64,000 nucleotides of DNA from Streptomyces minutiscleroticus (GTDB taxonomy: Bacteria; Actinomycetota; Actinomycetes; Streptomycetales; Streptomycetaceae). The DNA lies in contig NZ_BMVU01000019.1 in NCBI RefSeq assembly GCF_014650875.1, positions 79,336 to 143,335 of the forward strand. Direction: 5' to 3'. Below, one piece after another: positions 25,396-35,688 of the stretch. The notes below the pieces were generated by a model. The model saw only the letters and a list, made by a program, of their open reading frames with translations. It searched no databases and was not told where the DNA came from. Both the position numbers and the translations under genes were made by a program. Position 1 is the first letter of the stretch. Each line of letters begins with the position of its first letter.

Positions 25396-25436
25396 CCGTC
25401 CGGCCGGGCCGCGCACCGCGTGTCCCGGCCGGACGG
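25396..25436 (+). terminator. terminator hairpin
   Basis: A 13-bp inverted repeat CCGTCCGGCCGGG / CCCGGCCGGACGG with a 15-nt loop, 48 bp after the DUF1906 gene. Confidence 0.65.
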
Positions 25437-25603
25437 CGCTCGGGCTCCGGGGCGGCCGCAGGACCTCCCCTCCCGCCGCCCCGGGGTTCTCGGGGGCGGA
25501 CCCTCATCGCCCCTCACGACGGTGTCCACCTTCAGGAGGTGGAGCCCGCACCCCTCCTACAACCTGAGGCGGACACGGCTTCGGGACCTGCGGCCGATCC
25601 GCC

Positions 25604-25628
25604 GGAACGAGGGGCGAACCTAGCGTGG
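25604..25628 (+). promoter_or_regulatory. candidate ECF-type promoter of the sigma factor gene
   Basis: GGAAC (25604-25608) and CGTGG (25624-25628) are separated by 15 nt, close to the usual ECF -35 GGAAC / -10 CGT pattern. It lies directly before the ATG at 25633, so the transcript would be leaderless or nearly so, suggesting autoregulation. Confidence 0.35.
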
Positions 25629-25632
25629 AGCC

Positions 25633-26178
25633 ATGACCACAGCCGTATGCACCAGCGCTTCGAGCGCCGCGACGCGGGACCTCGCCTACCCGTCGTTCTC
25701 GTCGTACATGGCGGCCCGCCAGCCGGTGCTGCTGCGCACCGCCCGCTCGCTCACCGCGAACCCGAACGACGCCGAGGACCTGCTGCAGACCGCGCTGACC
25801 AAGACGTACGTCGCGTGGGAGCGGATCGAGGACCACCGGGCGCTGGACGGCTACGTGCGCCGTGCGCTGGTCAACACCCGGACCTCGCAGTGGCGCAAGC
25901 GGAAGGTCGACGAGTTCGCGTGCGACGAGCTGCCGGAGCCGGACGCGGTCCCGGCCGGGGACCCCGCCGAGCAGCAGGCGCTGCGCGACGCGATGTGGCG
26001 GGCGATCACGAAGCTGCCGGCCAGGCAGCGGGCGATGGTCGTCCTGAGGTACTACGAGGACCTCAGCGAGGCGCAGACGGCCGAGGTGCTGGGCGTGTCC
26101 ATCGGCACGGTGAAGAGCGCGGTCTCCCGGGCGCTGGGCAAGCTCCGCGAGGACCCGGAGCTCGGTCCCGTCCGCTGA
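25633..26178 (+). CDS. ECF RNA polymerase sigma factor (SigE-type family)
   Basis: 181 aa. Sigma-70 region 2 (FSSYMAARQPVLLRTARSL to WERIEDHRALDGYVRRALVN) and region 4 (LPARQRAMVVLRYYEDLSEAQTAEVLGVSIGTVKSAVSRAL), as in the Streptomyces group annotated SigE-family. No anti-sigma gene is adjacent: the next gene is an acyl-CoA synthetase behind its own operator. ATG 25633 has no clear ribosome-binding site. Confidence 0.9.
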   Translation: MTTAVCTSASSAATRDLAYPSFSSYMAARQPVLLRTARSLTANPNDAEDLLQTALTKTYVAWERIEDHRALDGYVRRALVNTRTSQWRKRKVDEFACDELPEPDAVPAGDPAEQQALRDAMWRAITKLPARQRAMVVLRYYEDLSEAQTAEVLGVSIGTVKSAVSRALGKLREDPELGPVR

Positions 26179-26312
26179 GGCGTACGGGGCCCTGAAGGCG
26201 CTTCGCGGGGGAGGCGGCAAAACGGCCGCGGGAGAGGGCAGGGGCCCGGGGGACCGGTCGCCGGTGTGCCGCGTGGGGGCACCGTGACGTGATCGATCGG
26301 ACAGCACTAGTG

Positions 26313-26330
26313 ACATACCGCGCGGTATGT
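26313..26330. promoter_or_regulatory. perfect 18-bp palindrome, probable TetR-family operator
   Basis: ACATACCGC followed by its exact complement GCGGTATGT, 58 bp before the acyl-CoA synthetase start. Size and TACC/GGTA arms match operators of TetR-family fatty-acid and acyl-CoA regulators in actinobacteria. No TetR gene is adjacent. Confidence 0.7.
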
Positions 26331-26387
26331 GCGCAGAATCAGGCCACCTTGACCACCGCGCAGGCAATGTCGCCCCGGGAGGACGCC

Positions 26388-28046
<1,659 letters not shown>

Positions 28047-28109
28047 GGGCCGTACGCGGCGGCCGTCGGGGAGCGGCCGGACCCGCAGGACCCGCCGCAG
28101 GACCCCGCG

Positions 28110-28142
28110 GGACCCGCCGGACCTCCTCGGACCGGCGGGTCC
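28110..28142. terminator. bidirectional terminator hairpin
   Basis: An 11-bp inverted repeat GGACCCGCCGG / CCGGCGGGTCC with an 11-nt loop, between convergent stops at 28046 (+) and 28182 (-). Confidence 0.65.
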
Positions 28143-28181
28143 TCCGCGTACGGACGGGCGGGCCCGCCGGGCGCGGGCGGC

Positions 28182-31100
28182 TCAGTTGGTGCCGATGCGG
28201 GCCAGCAGGTCCACGATCCGGCTCTGCACCTCTTCGCTGGTCGAGCGCTCCGCGAGGAACAGGACCGTCTCCCCCGACGCGAGCCGCGGCAGCTCGGCCT
28301 GGTCCACGGCGGCGGTGTAGACGACCAGCGGGGTGCGGTTGAGCTGCCCGTTGGCGCGCAGCCAGTCCACGATGCCCGAGCGTCGGCGGCGTACCTGCAT
28401 CAGGTCCATCACGACGAGGTTCGGCCGCATCTGCGCGGCCAGCGTCACCGCGTCCGCGTCGCTGGAGGCCCGCGCCACCTGCATGCCGCGCCGCTCCAGC
28501 GTGGCGGTCAGCGCGAGCGCGATCTCCGCGTGCTCCTCGATGAGCAGCACCCGCGGCGGGTGCTGCTCGCTGTCGCGCGGGGCCAGCGCCTTGAGCAGGA
28601 CGGCGGGGTCGGCGCCGTACGCCGCCTCGCGCGTCGCCTGCCCGAGGCCCGCCGTCACCAGCACCGGCACCTCGGCCGCGACGGCCGCGGTGCGCAGGGA
28701 CTGCAGGGCCGTGCGCGTGATGGGGCCGGTGAGCGGGTCGACGAAGAGCGCGGCCGGGAACGCCGCGATCTGCGCGTCGACCTCGTCGCGCGAGTTCACG
28801 ATCACCGGACGGTAGCCGCGGTCGCTCAGCGCCTGCTGCGTCGTCACGTCCGGCGCCGGCCAGACCAGCAGCCGGCGCGGGTTGTCCAGCGGCTCCGGGG
28901 GCAGCTCGTCGTCCATCGGCCGCGGGTGCGGCTGGTCGGCGACCTCGACCGCGCCACCGGGGCCGTCGAGCATCTCCGGACCCTCGTCGGCGTTCTCGTC
29001 CGGGGCCCCTATGGCGTACGACCGGCCGGTGCCCTCGGTGCCGAGCCGGGGCTGCGGTGCGGCGGGCCGGCCGGGCGGCGGTGTCCGGTCCGGGAGCTGC
29101 GTGTGCCCGGTGGAGTGGGCGGGCTGCGCGGCCCGGGGCGGCTGCCCGGGGACGGGCGGCGCCGCCTGGGCGGCCTGCTGCGGGTGCGGGCGGGCCCCGG
29201 TCTCCGGGTGCTCGGCGGCGGGCTCGGTGCGGGTGCCGAGCTTGCGGCGGCGGCCCGAGCCGTTCGTCTGCTGCGGCGGCGGGGTCGGTGCCTGGGGCTG
29301 CGCCCCCGTCCGCTGCCGCGGCGGCAGGGAACGGGACCGGGGCAGCGGCTGGGGGGCCGGCGGCACGGGCCCGTCGGGCGGGGGCGGGACCGGCGCGGGC
29401 TGCTGCGCGTCGGTCATCTGCCGTCCGAACGGCACGCCCTGCCCGAGCGTCCGCACGCTTATGGCACGGCCCTGCGTCGAGTCGGGGTCGACCGGCGCGG
29501 CGGCCTCGGCGGGCAGCGGCTGGGCGGCCCGCGGCGGCACCGCGCGCTCCGGGGGCAGCGGGGCGCCGCCGGCCGGCACGGGGTGCGGGGCCGCGTCCGC
29601 CGCCGTGCCCGGCGGGGCGACCGGTACGTCAGGGGTGTCCGGCTCGTCGTCCTCGTCGCCCTCGTCGGCGAGGAAGGCGCGGACGCCCGGGGGCACGGCG
29701 GTGTGCGCGGCCGCCGGTGCGTCGGGGGTGCCGGGCCAGGGCCGGGGCGCCGCGGGCTCCTGCGGCCGGGCGGCACCGGGCGGTACGGGGACGCCGGTGC
29801 CCGGGGTGCCCGCGGGCGCGTCCGACCACGCCTGCGGCTGCGGGGCGCCGGGCCGCGCGCCGGGCTGCTGCGGCGCGGCGGCGGGCACGGGCGCGCCCGG
29901 CGGTCCGTCCGCGGGACGCGGGGCCGGAGCCTGCGCGGCGGCCGCCTGTCCGGGCACTCCCTGCGGAGGAACGGCCGGACCGGGGACGGCCTGACCCGGG
30001 ACGGCCGGATCGGGAACAGCCGGACCGGGGACGGCCGGACCAGGGACGACGGGTCCCGGAGCGGCCGGACCGGGGACGGGCTGACCGGGGGTGGCGGGGC
30101 CCTGCGCGGCCGGTCCCGGGACGCCGGGAGCCGGTGCGGCCGGACCGGGGACACCCGGGTGCGGAACCGCCTGGCCGGGCAGCGGACGGACGGCCTGCCC
30201 CGGAACGGGGGCCGGCACCGGCTGCCCCACGGGTGCCTGACCGGGGACCGGTACCGGCTGTCCGGCGGGTGCCTGACCGGGGACCGGTACCGGCTGCCCG
30301 GCGGGCGCCTGACCGGGGACCGGCTGCGGGCCGGCCACCGGGGCGGCCTGTCCGGGAAGGGGCGCCGGCACCGGCTGCGCGCCGGCGGCCGGGGCGGCCT
30401 GCGCGGGCACCGGGGCCGCCTCCTGCCCGGGGGCGGGCCGGGCCCGTCGGCGTCCGGCCGGCGCCTGCACCGGGTGCGGCTGCGGCGGGGTGTGGTCGTC
30501 GGCGGCGTCGTGCGGCGCCGTGTCGTGGCGGCCCTCGTCGGCCTGCTCCGCGGCCCGGGCCTGCCGGGCGGCGTACTCGGGCGAGCGGTCGGCCTCCGCC
30601 GGGGGCAGTGCGAACACCGGGCGCGGGCCCGCCTCCTGGGCGGCCGCCCGCTCCTGGGCCGCGGCCAGCGCGCGGCGGCGCCGGCCGGTCGGCTGCGCCT
30701 CGCCGGCCGGTTCCGCGCCGGGCGCGGGCAGGGCCGGCGGCAGGGCGGCCTGCGCCTCGTCGTGCCGGACGCGGTGTCCCCCGGGGGGAGCGGGCACGCC
30801 CTGCGGCGGCACCGTCTTCCCGAGCCCGGTGGCGGCGGTGCCCGCGGCATGCTCGGCGGCGGTCACGACGGCGCCCTCGGAGACGCTCCCGTCCTCGGCC
30901 GGGCTCGGCCGGCCGCGCCGCCGTCCCGTACCGCCGGAGGCCGCGGCGTCCTCGCCGGGGTGCTGGGCGGGCACCACGGCCGGGGCCTGCTCCGCCTCCG
31001 CGGCGGCCCGCCTGCGGCGCCGCCCGGTGGGCACGGCCGCCTCGCCGTCCGCGGGGGCCTCGGGCCCGTCCGGCACCTCGCCGAGGAAGGCGTCGACCGA

Positions 31101-32945
31101 GGAGCGGCGGGCCCGCCGCCGGCCGCCGCCCTGCGGTACGGCCTGCTCGGGCAGCGCGACCTCGGCACCGGCCGCCTCGGGTCCGATCGCCTCGGGTCCG
31201 GCGGGGGCGGGCGCGGGAGCGGCCGCCGGGAGGTCCGCGATCGCCACCCCGGCGACCGCCGCCGGGTCCGGCGCGACGGTGCCCGCGCCCTCGCCCAGCG
31301 GCACCTCCAGGACGAACGCGCTGCCGCTCATCCCGGGCACCTCGTGCGTCTGCAGCACGCCGCCGTGCGCGCGGACGATCCCGCGCACGATCGGCTCGTG
31401 CACCGGGTCGCCGCCGGAGTACGGCCCGCGCACCTCGATGCGAACGACCTCGCCGCGCTGGGCGGCGGCCACGACGACCGTGTTGTCCATGTAGCCGCCG
31501 GCCGAGACCGGGGCGTTGCCCGTGGCGTCGACGCCCGCGACGTCGGCGATCAGGTGCGCCAGCGCGGCGGCCAGGCGCTGCGGGTCCACCTGGGCCTCGA
31601 TGGGCGGCGCGTGCACGGCGAACTGCACCCGGCCGGGGCCGATCAGCTCGACGGCCCCGTCGACACCGGCCGCGACGACCGCGTCGAGCATCACGTTCGT
31701 GCGCGTGATCTCCTCGGCCCCGGCGTCCAGGCGCTGGTAGGCGAGGACGTTGTCGACGAGCGTGGTGATCCGCGAGTAGCCGGCGGTCAGGTGGTGCAGC
31801 ACCTGGTTGGCCTCGGGCCACAGCTGCCCGGCGTCGTCGGCGGCGAGCGCGGCCAGCTCGGTGCGGAGCTGGTCGAGCGGGCCGCGCAGGGAGCGCCCGA
31901 GCACGGCGAGCAGCTGGTCGTGCCGGGCCGCCAGGGCCTCGTACCGGTCCTTCTCGCGCTCGGCGAGGGCGGCGTACCGGTCCTCGCCCGCGGCGATCTC
32001 CTCCTCGTGCCGCTCGCGCAGCTCGGTGAGGGCGGCCTCGTGCTCCTCGGCCGCGCGGGCCAGGGCGGCCGCGTGCTCCTCCGCGGCCTCGGCGAGCTCC
32101 CGCTCGTGGCGCTCCTCGGCCGCCTGCTTCTCCTCGGCGAGGGCGTCGTAGGGGCGGCGGTCGGTGAAGGTCATCACGGCGCCGACGAGCTGGTCGCCGT
32201 CGCGCACGGGCGAGGTCGTCAGGTCGACCGGGACCTTGTCGCCGCTCTTGGACCACAGCACCTGGCCGCGCACCCGGTGCTTGCGCCCGGAGCGCAGGGT
32301 GTCGGCGAGCGGCGACTCCGCGTACGGGAACGGCCCGCCGTCGGCCCGCGAGTGCAGGATCAGCGTGTGCAGCTCCCGGCCGCCGAGCTCGTTGGCGCGG
32401 TAGCCGAGGATCTGGGCGGCGGCCGGGTTGACCAGCACGATCCGGCCGTCGGTGTCGGTGCCGACGACGCCCTCGGCGGCCGCGCGCAGGATCATCTCGG
32501 TCTGCCGCTGCGACCGGGCCAGTTCGGCCTCGGTGTCGACGGTCCCCGTCAGGTCCCGCACGACGAGCATGAGCAGTTCGTCGCCGGAGTAGCCGTGACC
32601 GTCGTACGCCTGCTGGCCGTTCTCCAGGTTCGCGCTGGTGACCTCGACGGGGAACTCGCTGCCGTCGGTCCTGCGGGCGATCATCCGGGTCGGCTTGGTG
32701 CGGCCGCTGCGGTCCATGGTGTCGGGCCGCCGCATGGAGCCGGGGATCAGCCGCGAGTCGAACTGCGGCAGCAGGTCGAGCAGTCCGCGCCCGACCAGGG
32801 CGGTGCCCGGGGTCTCGAAGGCCTCCAGGGCGATGGTGTTGGCGTTGACGACCGTCCCGTTCGCGTTGACCAGGACCAAGGCGTCGGGGAGTGCGTCGAG
32901 TATGGCTGCGAGGCGAGCAGCGCCTCGGGATGGCCTGCTGCTCAC
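28182..32945 (-). CDS. giant PAS-pseudokinase-receiver protein with Pro/Ala/Arg-rich linker
   Basis: 1587 aa, cytoplasmic, no membrane segment. Order: PAS (about 10-110), PAS (about 145-265), Glu/Ala/Arg coiled coil (275-340), a DHp-like helix pair (345-410), a GHKL-like region (to about 545), a disordered linker of about 800 residues, and a C-terminal receiver (about 1460-1587). The DHp reads LGRSLRGPLDQLR where kinases have SHELRTPL, so the phospho-acceptor His is missing; the N and G1 boxes are also degenerate. The receiver keeps its Asp (VVMDLMQ). The linker has Arg clusters (GRRRRRAAAE, GRRRGRPSP) and P-G-Q repeats. GTG 32945 has GGAGG 10 nt upstream. Probably a scaffold or signal integrator. 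Confidence 0.85.
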   Translation of the reverse strand: MSSRPSRGAARLAAILDALPDALVLVNANGTVVNANTIALEAFETPGTALVGRGLLDLLPQFDSRLIPGSMRRPDTMDRSGRTKPTRMIARRTDGSEFPVEVTSANLENGQQAYDGHGYSGDELLMLVVRDLTGTVDTEAELARSQRQTEMILRAAAEGVVGTDTDGRIVLVNPAAAQILGYRANELGGRELHTLILHSRADGGPFPYAESPLADTLRSGRKHRVRGQVLWSKSGDKVPVDLTTSPVRDGDQLVGAVMTFTDRRPYDALAEEKQAAEERHERELAEAAEEHAAALARAAEEHEAALTELRERHEEEIAAGEDRYAALAEREKDRYEALAARHDQLLAVLGRSLRGPLDQLRTELAALAADDAGQLWPEANQVLHHLTAGYSRITTLVDNVLAYQRLDAGAEEITRTNVMLDAVVAAGVDGAVELIGPGRVQFAVHAPPIEAQVDPQRLAAALAHLIADVAGVDATGNAPVSAGGYMDNTVVVAAAQRGEVVRIEVRGPYSGGDPVHEPIVRGIVRAHGGVLQTHEVPGMSGSAFVLEVPLGEGAGTVAPDPAAVAGVAIADLPAAAPAPAPAGPEAIGPEAAGAEVALPEQAVPQGGGRRRARRSSVDAFLGEVPDGPEAPADGEAAVPTGRRRRRAAAEAEQAPAVVPAQHPGEDAAASGGTGRRRGRPSPAEDGSVSEGAVVTAAEHAAGTAATGLGKTVPPQGVPAPPGGHRVRHDEAQAALPPALPAPGAEPAGEAQPTGRRRRALAAAQERAAAQEAGPRPVFALPPAEADRSPEYAARQARAAEQADEGRHDTAPHDAADDHTPPQPHPVQAPAGRRRARPAPGQEAAPVPAQAAPAAGAQPVPAPLPGQAAPVAGPQPVPGQAPAGQPVPVPGQAPAGQPVPVPGQAPVGQPVPAPVPGQAVRPLPGQAVPHPGVPGPAAPAPGVPGPAAQGPATPGQPVPGPAAPGPVVPGPAVPGPAVPDPAVPGQAVPGPAVPPQGVPGQAAAAQAPAPRPADGPPGAPVPAAAPQQPGARPGAPQPQAWSDAPAGTPGTGVPVPPGAARPQEPAAPRPWPGTPDAPAAAHTAVPPGVRAFLADEGDEDDEPDTPDVPVAPPGTAADAAPHPVPAGGAPLPPERAVPPRAAQPLPAEAAAPVDPDSTQGRAISVRTLGQGVPFGRQMTDAQQPAPVPPPPDGPVPPAPQPLPRSRSLPPRQRTGAQPQAPTPPPQQTNGSGRRRKLGTRTEPAAEHPETGARPHPQQAAQAAPPVPGQPPRAAQPAHSTGHTQLPDRTPPPGRPAAPQPRLGTEGTGRSYAIGAPDENADEGPEMLDGPGGAVEVADQPHPRPMDDELPPEPLDNPRRLLVWPAPDVTTQQALSDRGYRPVIVNSRDEVDAQIAAFPAALFVDPLTGPITRTALQSLRTAAVAAEVPVLVTAGLGQATREAAYGADPAVLLKALAPRDSEQHPPRVLLIEEHAEIALALTATLERRGMQVARASSDADAVTLAAQMRPNLVVMDLMQVRRRRSGIVDWLRANGQLNRTPLVVYTAAVDQAELPRLASGETVLFLAERSTSEEVQSRIVDLLARIGTN
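30205..30312. repeat. 36-nt tandem repeats in the linker of the giant PAS protein
   Basis: Three in-frame units (from 30205, 30241 and 30277, the first degenerate) encode a 12-residue unit PGQAPAGQPVPV. Next to it (29930-30180) are 15-nt units coding GPAVP-type pentapeptides. Length variation between strains is expected here. Confidence 0.75.
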
Positions 32946-33221
32946 GAGACGCTTCCCTCCTGTTACCGCACCTTGCCGACCGCGGGGACCATCTTGCCAA
33001 TCGGTCCGCGACGTGTCACGCGGGGAGTCTACGGCCACGGGGTGCGCCGGCGGTGCCGGATGAGAGGGAGGTCGCATGCGGAAGCGAGGAGCGAGAACCG
33101 CGGAACCCGTGACCGCGCGGCCGCTCGCACGGGCCGCCCGGCCGGCCTCCCGCAGGCCCGCGGGCGGCCGCCGGAGCGCACCGGCCCGGCGGCGTGCCGC
33201 ACCGTCCCCGCGCCGTCCGGC

Positions 33222-33677
33222 TCAGTGCTCCGACAGGTCGGGCAGGAGCGGCACCAGGGCGTCCCAGCGCTTGATCTGGCACCCGTCCCCGCGCTCGTAC
33301 GTCGCGTCGACGGGCCGCCCGGCCCAGGTGCCCGTGATCCGGGCGGCGGCCGGACCGCCGTACTGCATGGTGCACAGCGTGTCCTCCGGCATCGGGGCGA
33401 AGGGGTCGCGGCCCCAAGTGGTGCGCCTGTCCAGCAGGTCGCAGGCGTCCCGGGCGTCCGGGTGCGTTCCTCCCGACGGATGACAGGAGAGCTCGTACGT
33501 CCCGTCCTGCCCGGTGCCGGTGCCGTGGACCGCGACGGTGAGGTGGTCGTCTCCCCCGTGCGCGGCGGGTGCCGTGGACGGCGGGACCGCCGTGGCGTAC
33601 GCGGCCGGGGGTACCGCCGAGAGCGCGGTGAGCGTGGCGGCGGCGGAGGCGGTGGTGAGCAGGAGACGGCGCAGCAT
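33222..33677 (-). CDS. subtilisin inhibitor-like (SSI family) secreted protease inhibitor
   Basis: 151 aa. A Sec signal peptide ends near AAYA/AT; the mature protein has the SSI pattern. The first disulphide pair is in LSCHPSGGTHPDARDACDLL, and the reactive-site Cys lies in TLCTMQYGGP, with its partner in GDGCQIKRW. By alignment with SSI (CPM-VYDP), the P1 residue is Met and P1' is Gln, fitting subtilisin-type targets. Start ATG 33677 follows GGAGCTC. Mycelial SSI proteins restrain extracellular proteases during development. Confidence 0.92.
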   Translation of the reverse strand: MLRRLLLTTASAAATLTALSAVPPAAYATAVPPSTAPAAHGGDDHLTVAVHGTGTGQDGTYELSCHPSGGTHPDARDACDLLDRRTTWGRDPFAPMPEDTLCTMQYGGPAAARITGTWAGRPVDATYERGDGCQIKRWDALVPLLPDLSEH

Positions 33678-34006
33678 GGGAGCTCCACGGGCGGGCGGAC
33701 GCGGTGGCGTCGGACGGGGGAGGCGGCGCGCCGGCCGGTGTCGGCCGGCGCGCCGCCGGCTGTGGGTGAGCGGCGGGAGGGGCGGGAGGGGCGGCGGTGA
33801 GGGGGACGGATCCGGTCGGTGCGGCGGGGCGTGAAGGGGCGCGCGCCCCGCTCCCTCCAACGAGACCGGACGCGTGACGTTGCGCCGCGAGCCGGGCTTT
33901 GCCCTCTGGCCTGCCTGCCTAGTACCGTGGGGGGCGATTGGTGACCGCCCGCTCGGCTGTGTCATCATCTGCACGCACCGTTCGCGCTCGCGCGGCTGGT
34001 TGTGCT
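33678..34006. other. 329-bp intergenic region upstream of tRNA-Ser(GCU)
   Basis: No gene seen. It contains the SSI-gene promoter region (-) and presumably the tRNA promoter (+), perhaps TTGCCC with TAGTAC about 14 nt downstream near 33899-33924. A purine-rich stretch (33775-33815) has no clear repeat. Confidence 0.4.
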
Positions 34007-34097
34007 GGAGGCGTCGCCTAGTCCGGTCTATGGCGCCGCACTGCTAATGCGGTTTGGGCCTTAAAGCCCATCGAGGGTTCAAATCCCTCCGCCTCCG
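34007..34097 (+). tRNA. tRNA-Ser(GCU)
   Basis: Canonical class II tRNA of 91 nt. Acceptor GGAGGCG/CGCCTCC, anticodon arm CCGCA-CTGCTAA-TGCGG with anticodon GCU and A37, long variable arm, T arm GAGGG-TTCAAAT-CCCTC, discriminator G. This is the main AGC/AGU-reading serine tRNA of the window. Confidence 0.97.
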
Positions 34098-34102
34098 CAG
34101 AT

Positions 34103-34134
34103 CCGAAGCCCCGGTCCCAGGACCGGGGCTTCGG
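34103..34134 (+). terminator. tRNA-Ser(GCU) terminator
   Basis: A 15-bp perfect inverted repeat CCGAAGCCCCGGTCC / GGACCGGGGCTTCGG starts 5 nt after the tRNA. Confidence 0.85.
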
Positions 34135-34330
34135 CCGTTCCCGGCCCGCGCGTGCCCGGTCCTGGCATCGGTCCCGGTCCTGGTCCGTGTTTCCGCCCGC
34201 CGGTTGTTCCGCGCGGGACCGGCGGGCGGGTCCGGCTCGTGAGTCCCGGTTCGCGGGTTTCCCCGCCGATCGCGCTCCGGAGGTTCCGCTCCCCTTCGGG
34301 TCTTCCTTCGGCTCTTCCCCCGGCTCTTCC

Positions 34331-34439
34331 GGCGCCCGGAACGCTCCCGGCTCCTCCCGGCGCCCGGAACGCTCCCGATTCTCTGGGTGTCCGGAACACC
34401 TTCGGCTCCTTCGGCGTCCGGAACGACCGCCGGCCCGCG
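34331..34439. repeat. 27-28-nt tandem repeat, 4 copies, between two tRNA genes
   Basis: Units start at 34331, 34359, 34386 and 34413 and share ggcg(c/t)ccggaacg. The first two are nearly identical. More degenerate cggctcttcc blocks precede them (from about 34290). The tract between tRNA-Ser and tRNA-Arg (34135-34664) holds no credible gene otherwise; its 3' end (about 34570-34620) is A/T-richer and must carry the tRNA-Arg promoter. Confidence 0.75.
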
Positions 34440-34664
34440 TCCCGAAACGGATTCCGGCCCGGACCGGGAAACGTCTCCGGCCCGCGAAGCCGCCCCCGCC
34501 CCGCCCCGCAGTGCCTTTTCCGGCCCTCGCGAGGATCATTTGTCCAGGTCAGGGAGGGTTTGGCAATCGGATTTCGCCTCACGGCGCCAGTCATGTAATG
34601 TTGTTCCCGCAACGCCGACCGGGGCGAAAAGCCCGGAAGGAAGAGCACACAACAGAAAAGACAA

Positions 34665-34737
34665 GCACTCGTAGCTTAACGGATAGAGCATCTGACTACG
34701 GATCAGAAGGTTGCAGGTTCGAATCCTGCCGAGTGCA
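34665..34737 (+). tRNA. tRNA-Arg(ACG)
   Basis: 73 nt. Acceptor GCACTCG/CGAGTGC, anticodon arm TCTGA-CTACGGA-TCAGA with anticodon ACG, T arm GCAGG-TTCGAAT-CCTGC, discriminator A. A34 of this tRNA is the substrate of TadA, which is encoded at 54158-54643. Confidence 0.97.
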
Positions 34738-34743
34738 CACGGA

Positions 34744-34777
34744 CGAGAGGCCCCCGGAGTGATCCGGGGGCCTCTCG
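34744..34777 (+). terminator. tRNA-Arg(ACG) terminator
   Basis: A 15-bp perfect inverted repeat CGAGAGGCCCCCGGA / TCCGGGGGCCTCTCG with a 4-nt loop, 6 nt after the tRNA. Confidence 0.88.
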
Positions 34778-34822
34778 CGTTGGGCTCACGCGCGGGGTCC
34801 ACGGACGCGGGAGGTGGCGCGG

Positions 34823-35686
34823 ATGTGGCGGTGTGCCGGGCTGCGGTGGGACGCCGCCGGGACGCCCGTCCTCGGCTGGGAGGGCGGGCGTGGGAGCGTG
34901 CTGGCGCCCGGGAAGCGGATCGCGTTCGCCGTGGCGGCGGGCACGGAGCGCACGTGCGTGGGGGCCCGGGGGAACGCGTGTCCCGTACGGGCCGCCGTGC
35001 CGGGGCGGCGCACGGCCGCCCGGTGCGAGGAGTGCGCGCGGCTCGACCGGGCCCACTCCGTGGCCGCCGACACCGCCCCCGACGACCCGCGGCCGTACCA
35101 CGTGTACCTCGCCTGGTTCGGGCCCGGCATGCTCAAGGTGGGGATCACGGCCGTCGAGCGCGGCCGGGCCCGGCTGCTGGAGCAGGGCGCGGTCGCCTTC
35201 TGCCTGCTCGGACGCGGGCCGCTGATGGCCGCGCGGCGGGCCGAGGAGCTGCTGCGCACCGCCCTGGGCGTGCCCGACCGCATCCCGTACGACGCCAAGC
35301 GGGCCGTGCGGACGCGGCTGCCCGGAGCCTCTGAGCGCGCCGCCGAGCTGCGGGAACTGCACGCGCGGGCGAGCGCGCGCGGCGAGTGGCCCGAGTCCCT
35401 GCTGCGGCTGCCCTTCGCGGCGGCCGACCACGAGGACGTGTTCGGGCTCGACCGGCTGCGGCCGGCGGTGGGCGCCGTCGGCGAGCTGGTCCCCGGCGGC
35501 GCGGTGGGCGGGGAGCTGCTGGCCGCCGCAGGGCCCGACCTGCACCTGGACACCGCGCGCGGCGTCGTCGTCCTCGACACGCGGCTGTTGCCCGGGTGGG
35601 AGCTGACCGCGGCGGACGCGGCGGCGGACGGGGTGCCCGAGGTGCCGGTGCGGGAGTTCGGAGGGGTGCAGGACGGGCTCTTCTGA
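34823..35686 (+). CDS. DUF2797 protein with GIY-YIG-like segment
   Basis: 287 aa cytoplasmic protein. Cysteines (TCVGARGNACPVR, RCEECARLD) suggest a structural zinc site. They are followed by YHVYLAWFGPGMLKVGIT, which resembles the strand pattern of GIY-YIG nucleases (YxxY, then KVGI). A basic helix (ERGRARLLEQGA) follows. The usual catalytic Glu is uncertain; EELL in the helix after GPLMAARRA is the nearest candidate. ATG 34823 follows GGGAGG by 8 nt. The actual role of the family is unknown. Confidence 0.8.
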   Translation: MWRCAGLRWDAAGTPVLGWEGGRGSVLAPGKRIAFAVAAGTERTCVGARGNACPVRAAVPGRRTAARCEECARLDRAHSVAADTAPDDPRPYHVYLAWFGPGMLKVGITAVERGRARLLEQGAVAFCLLGRGPLMAARRAEELLRTALGVPDRIPYDAKRAVRTRLPGASERAAELRELHARASARGEWPESLLRLPFAAADHEDVFGLDRLRPAVGAVGELVPGGAVGGELLAAAGPDLHLDTARGVVVLDTRLLPGWELTAADAAADGVPEVPVREFGGVQDGLF

Positions 35687-35688
35687 GC

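Noticed and set aside
28530..33800. Plus-strand open frame of 1756 codons opposite the PAS protein gene
   Set aside because: High G+C keeps antisense frames open. The translation is Arg/Gly/Ala-rich without domains, whereas the minus strand encodes PAS and receiver domains.
34187..34762. Plus-strand frame spanning the region between the two tRNA genes
   Set aside because: It runs through the minisatellite and across the tRNA-Arg gene; its 9-residue periodicity comes from the 27-nt repeat, not from a protein.
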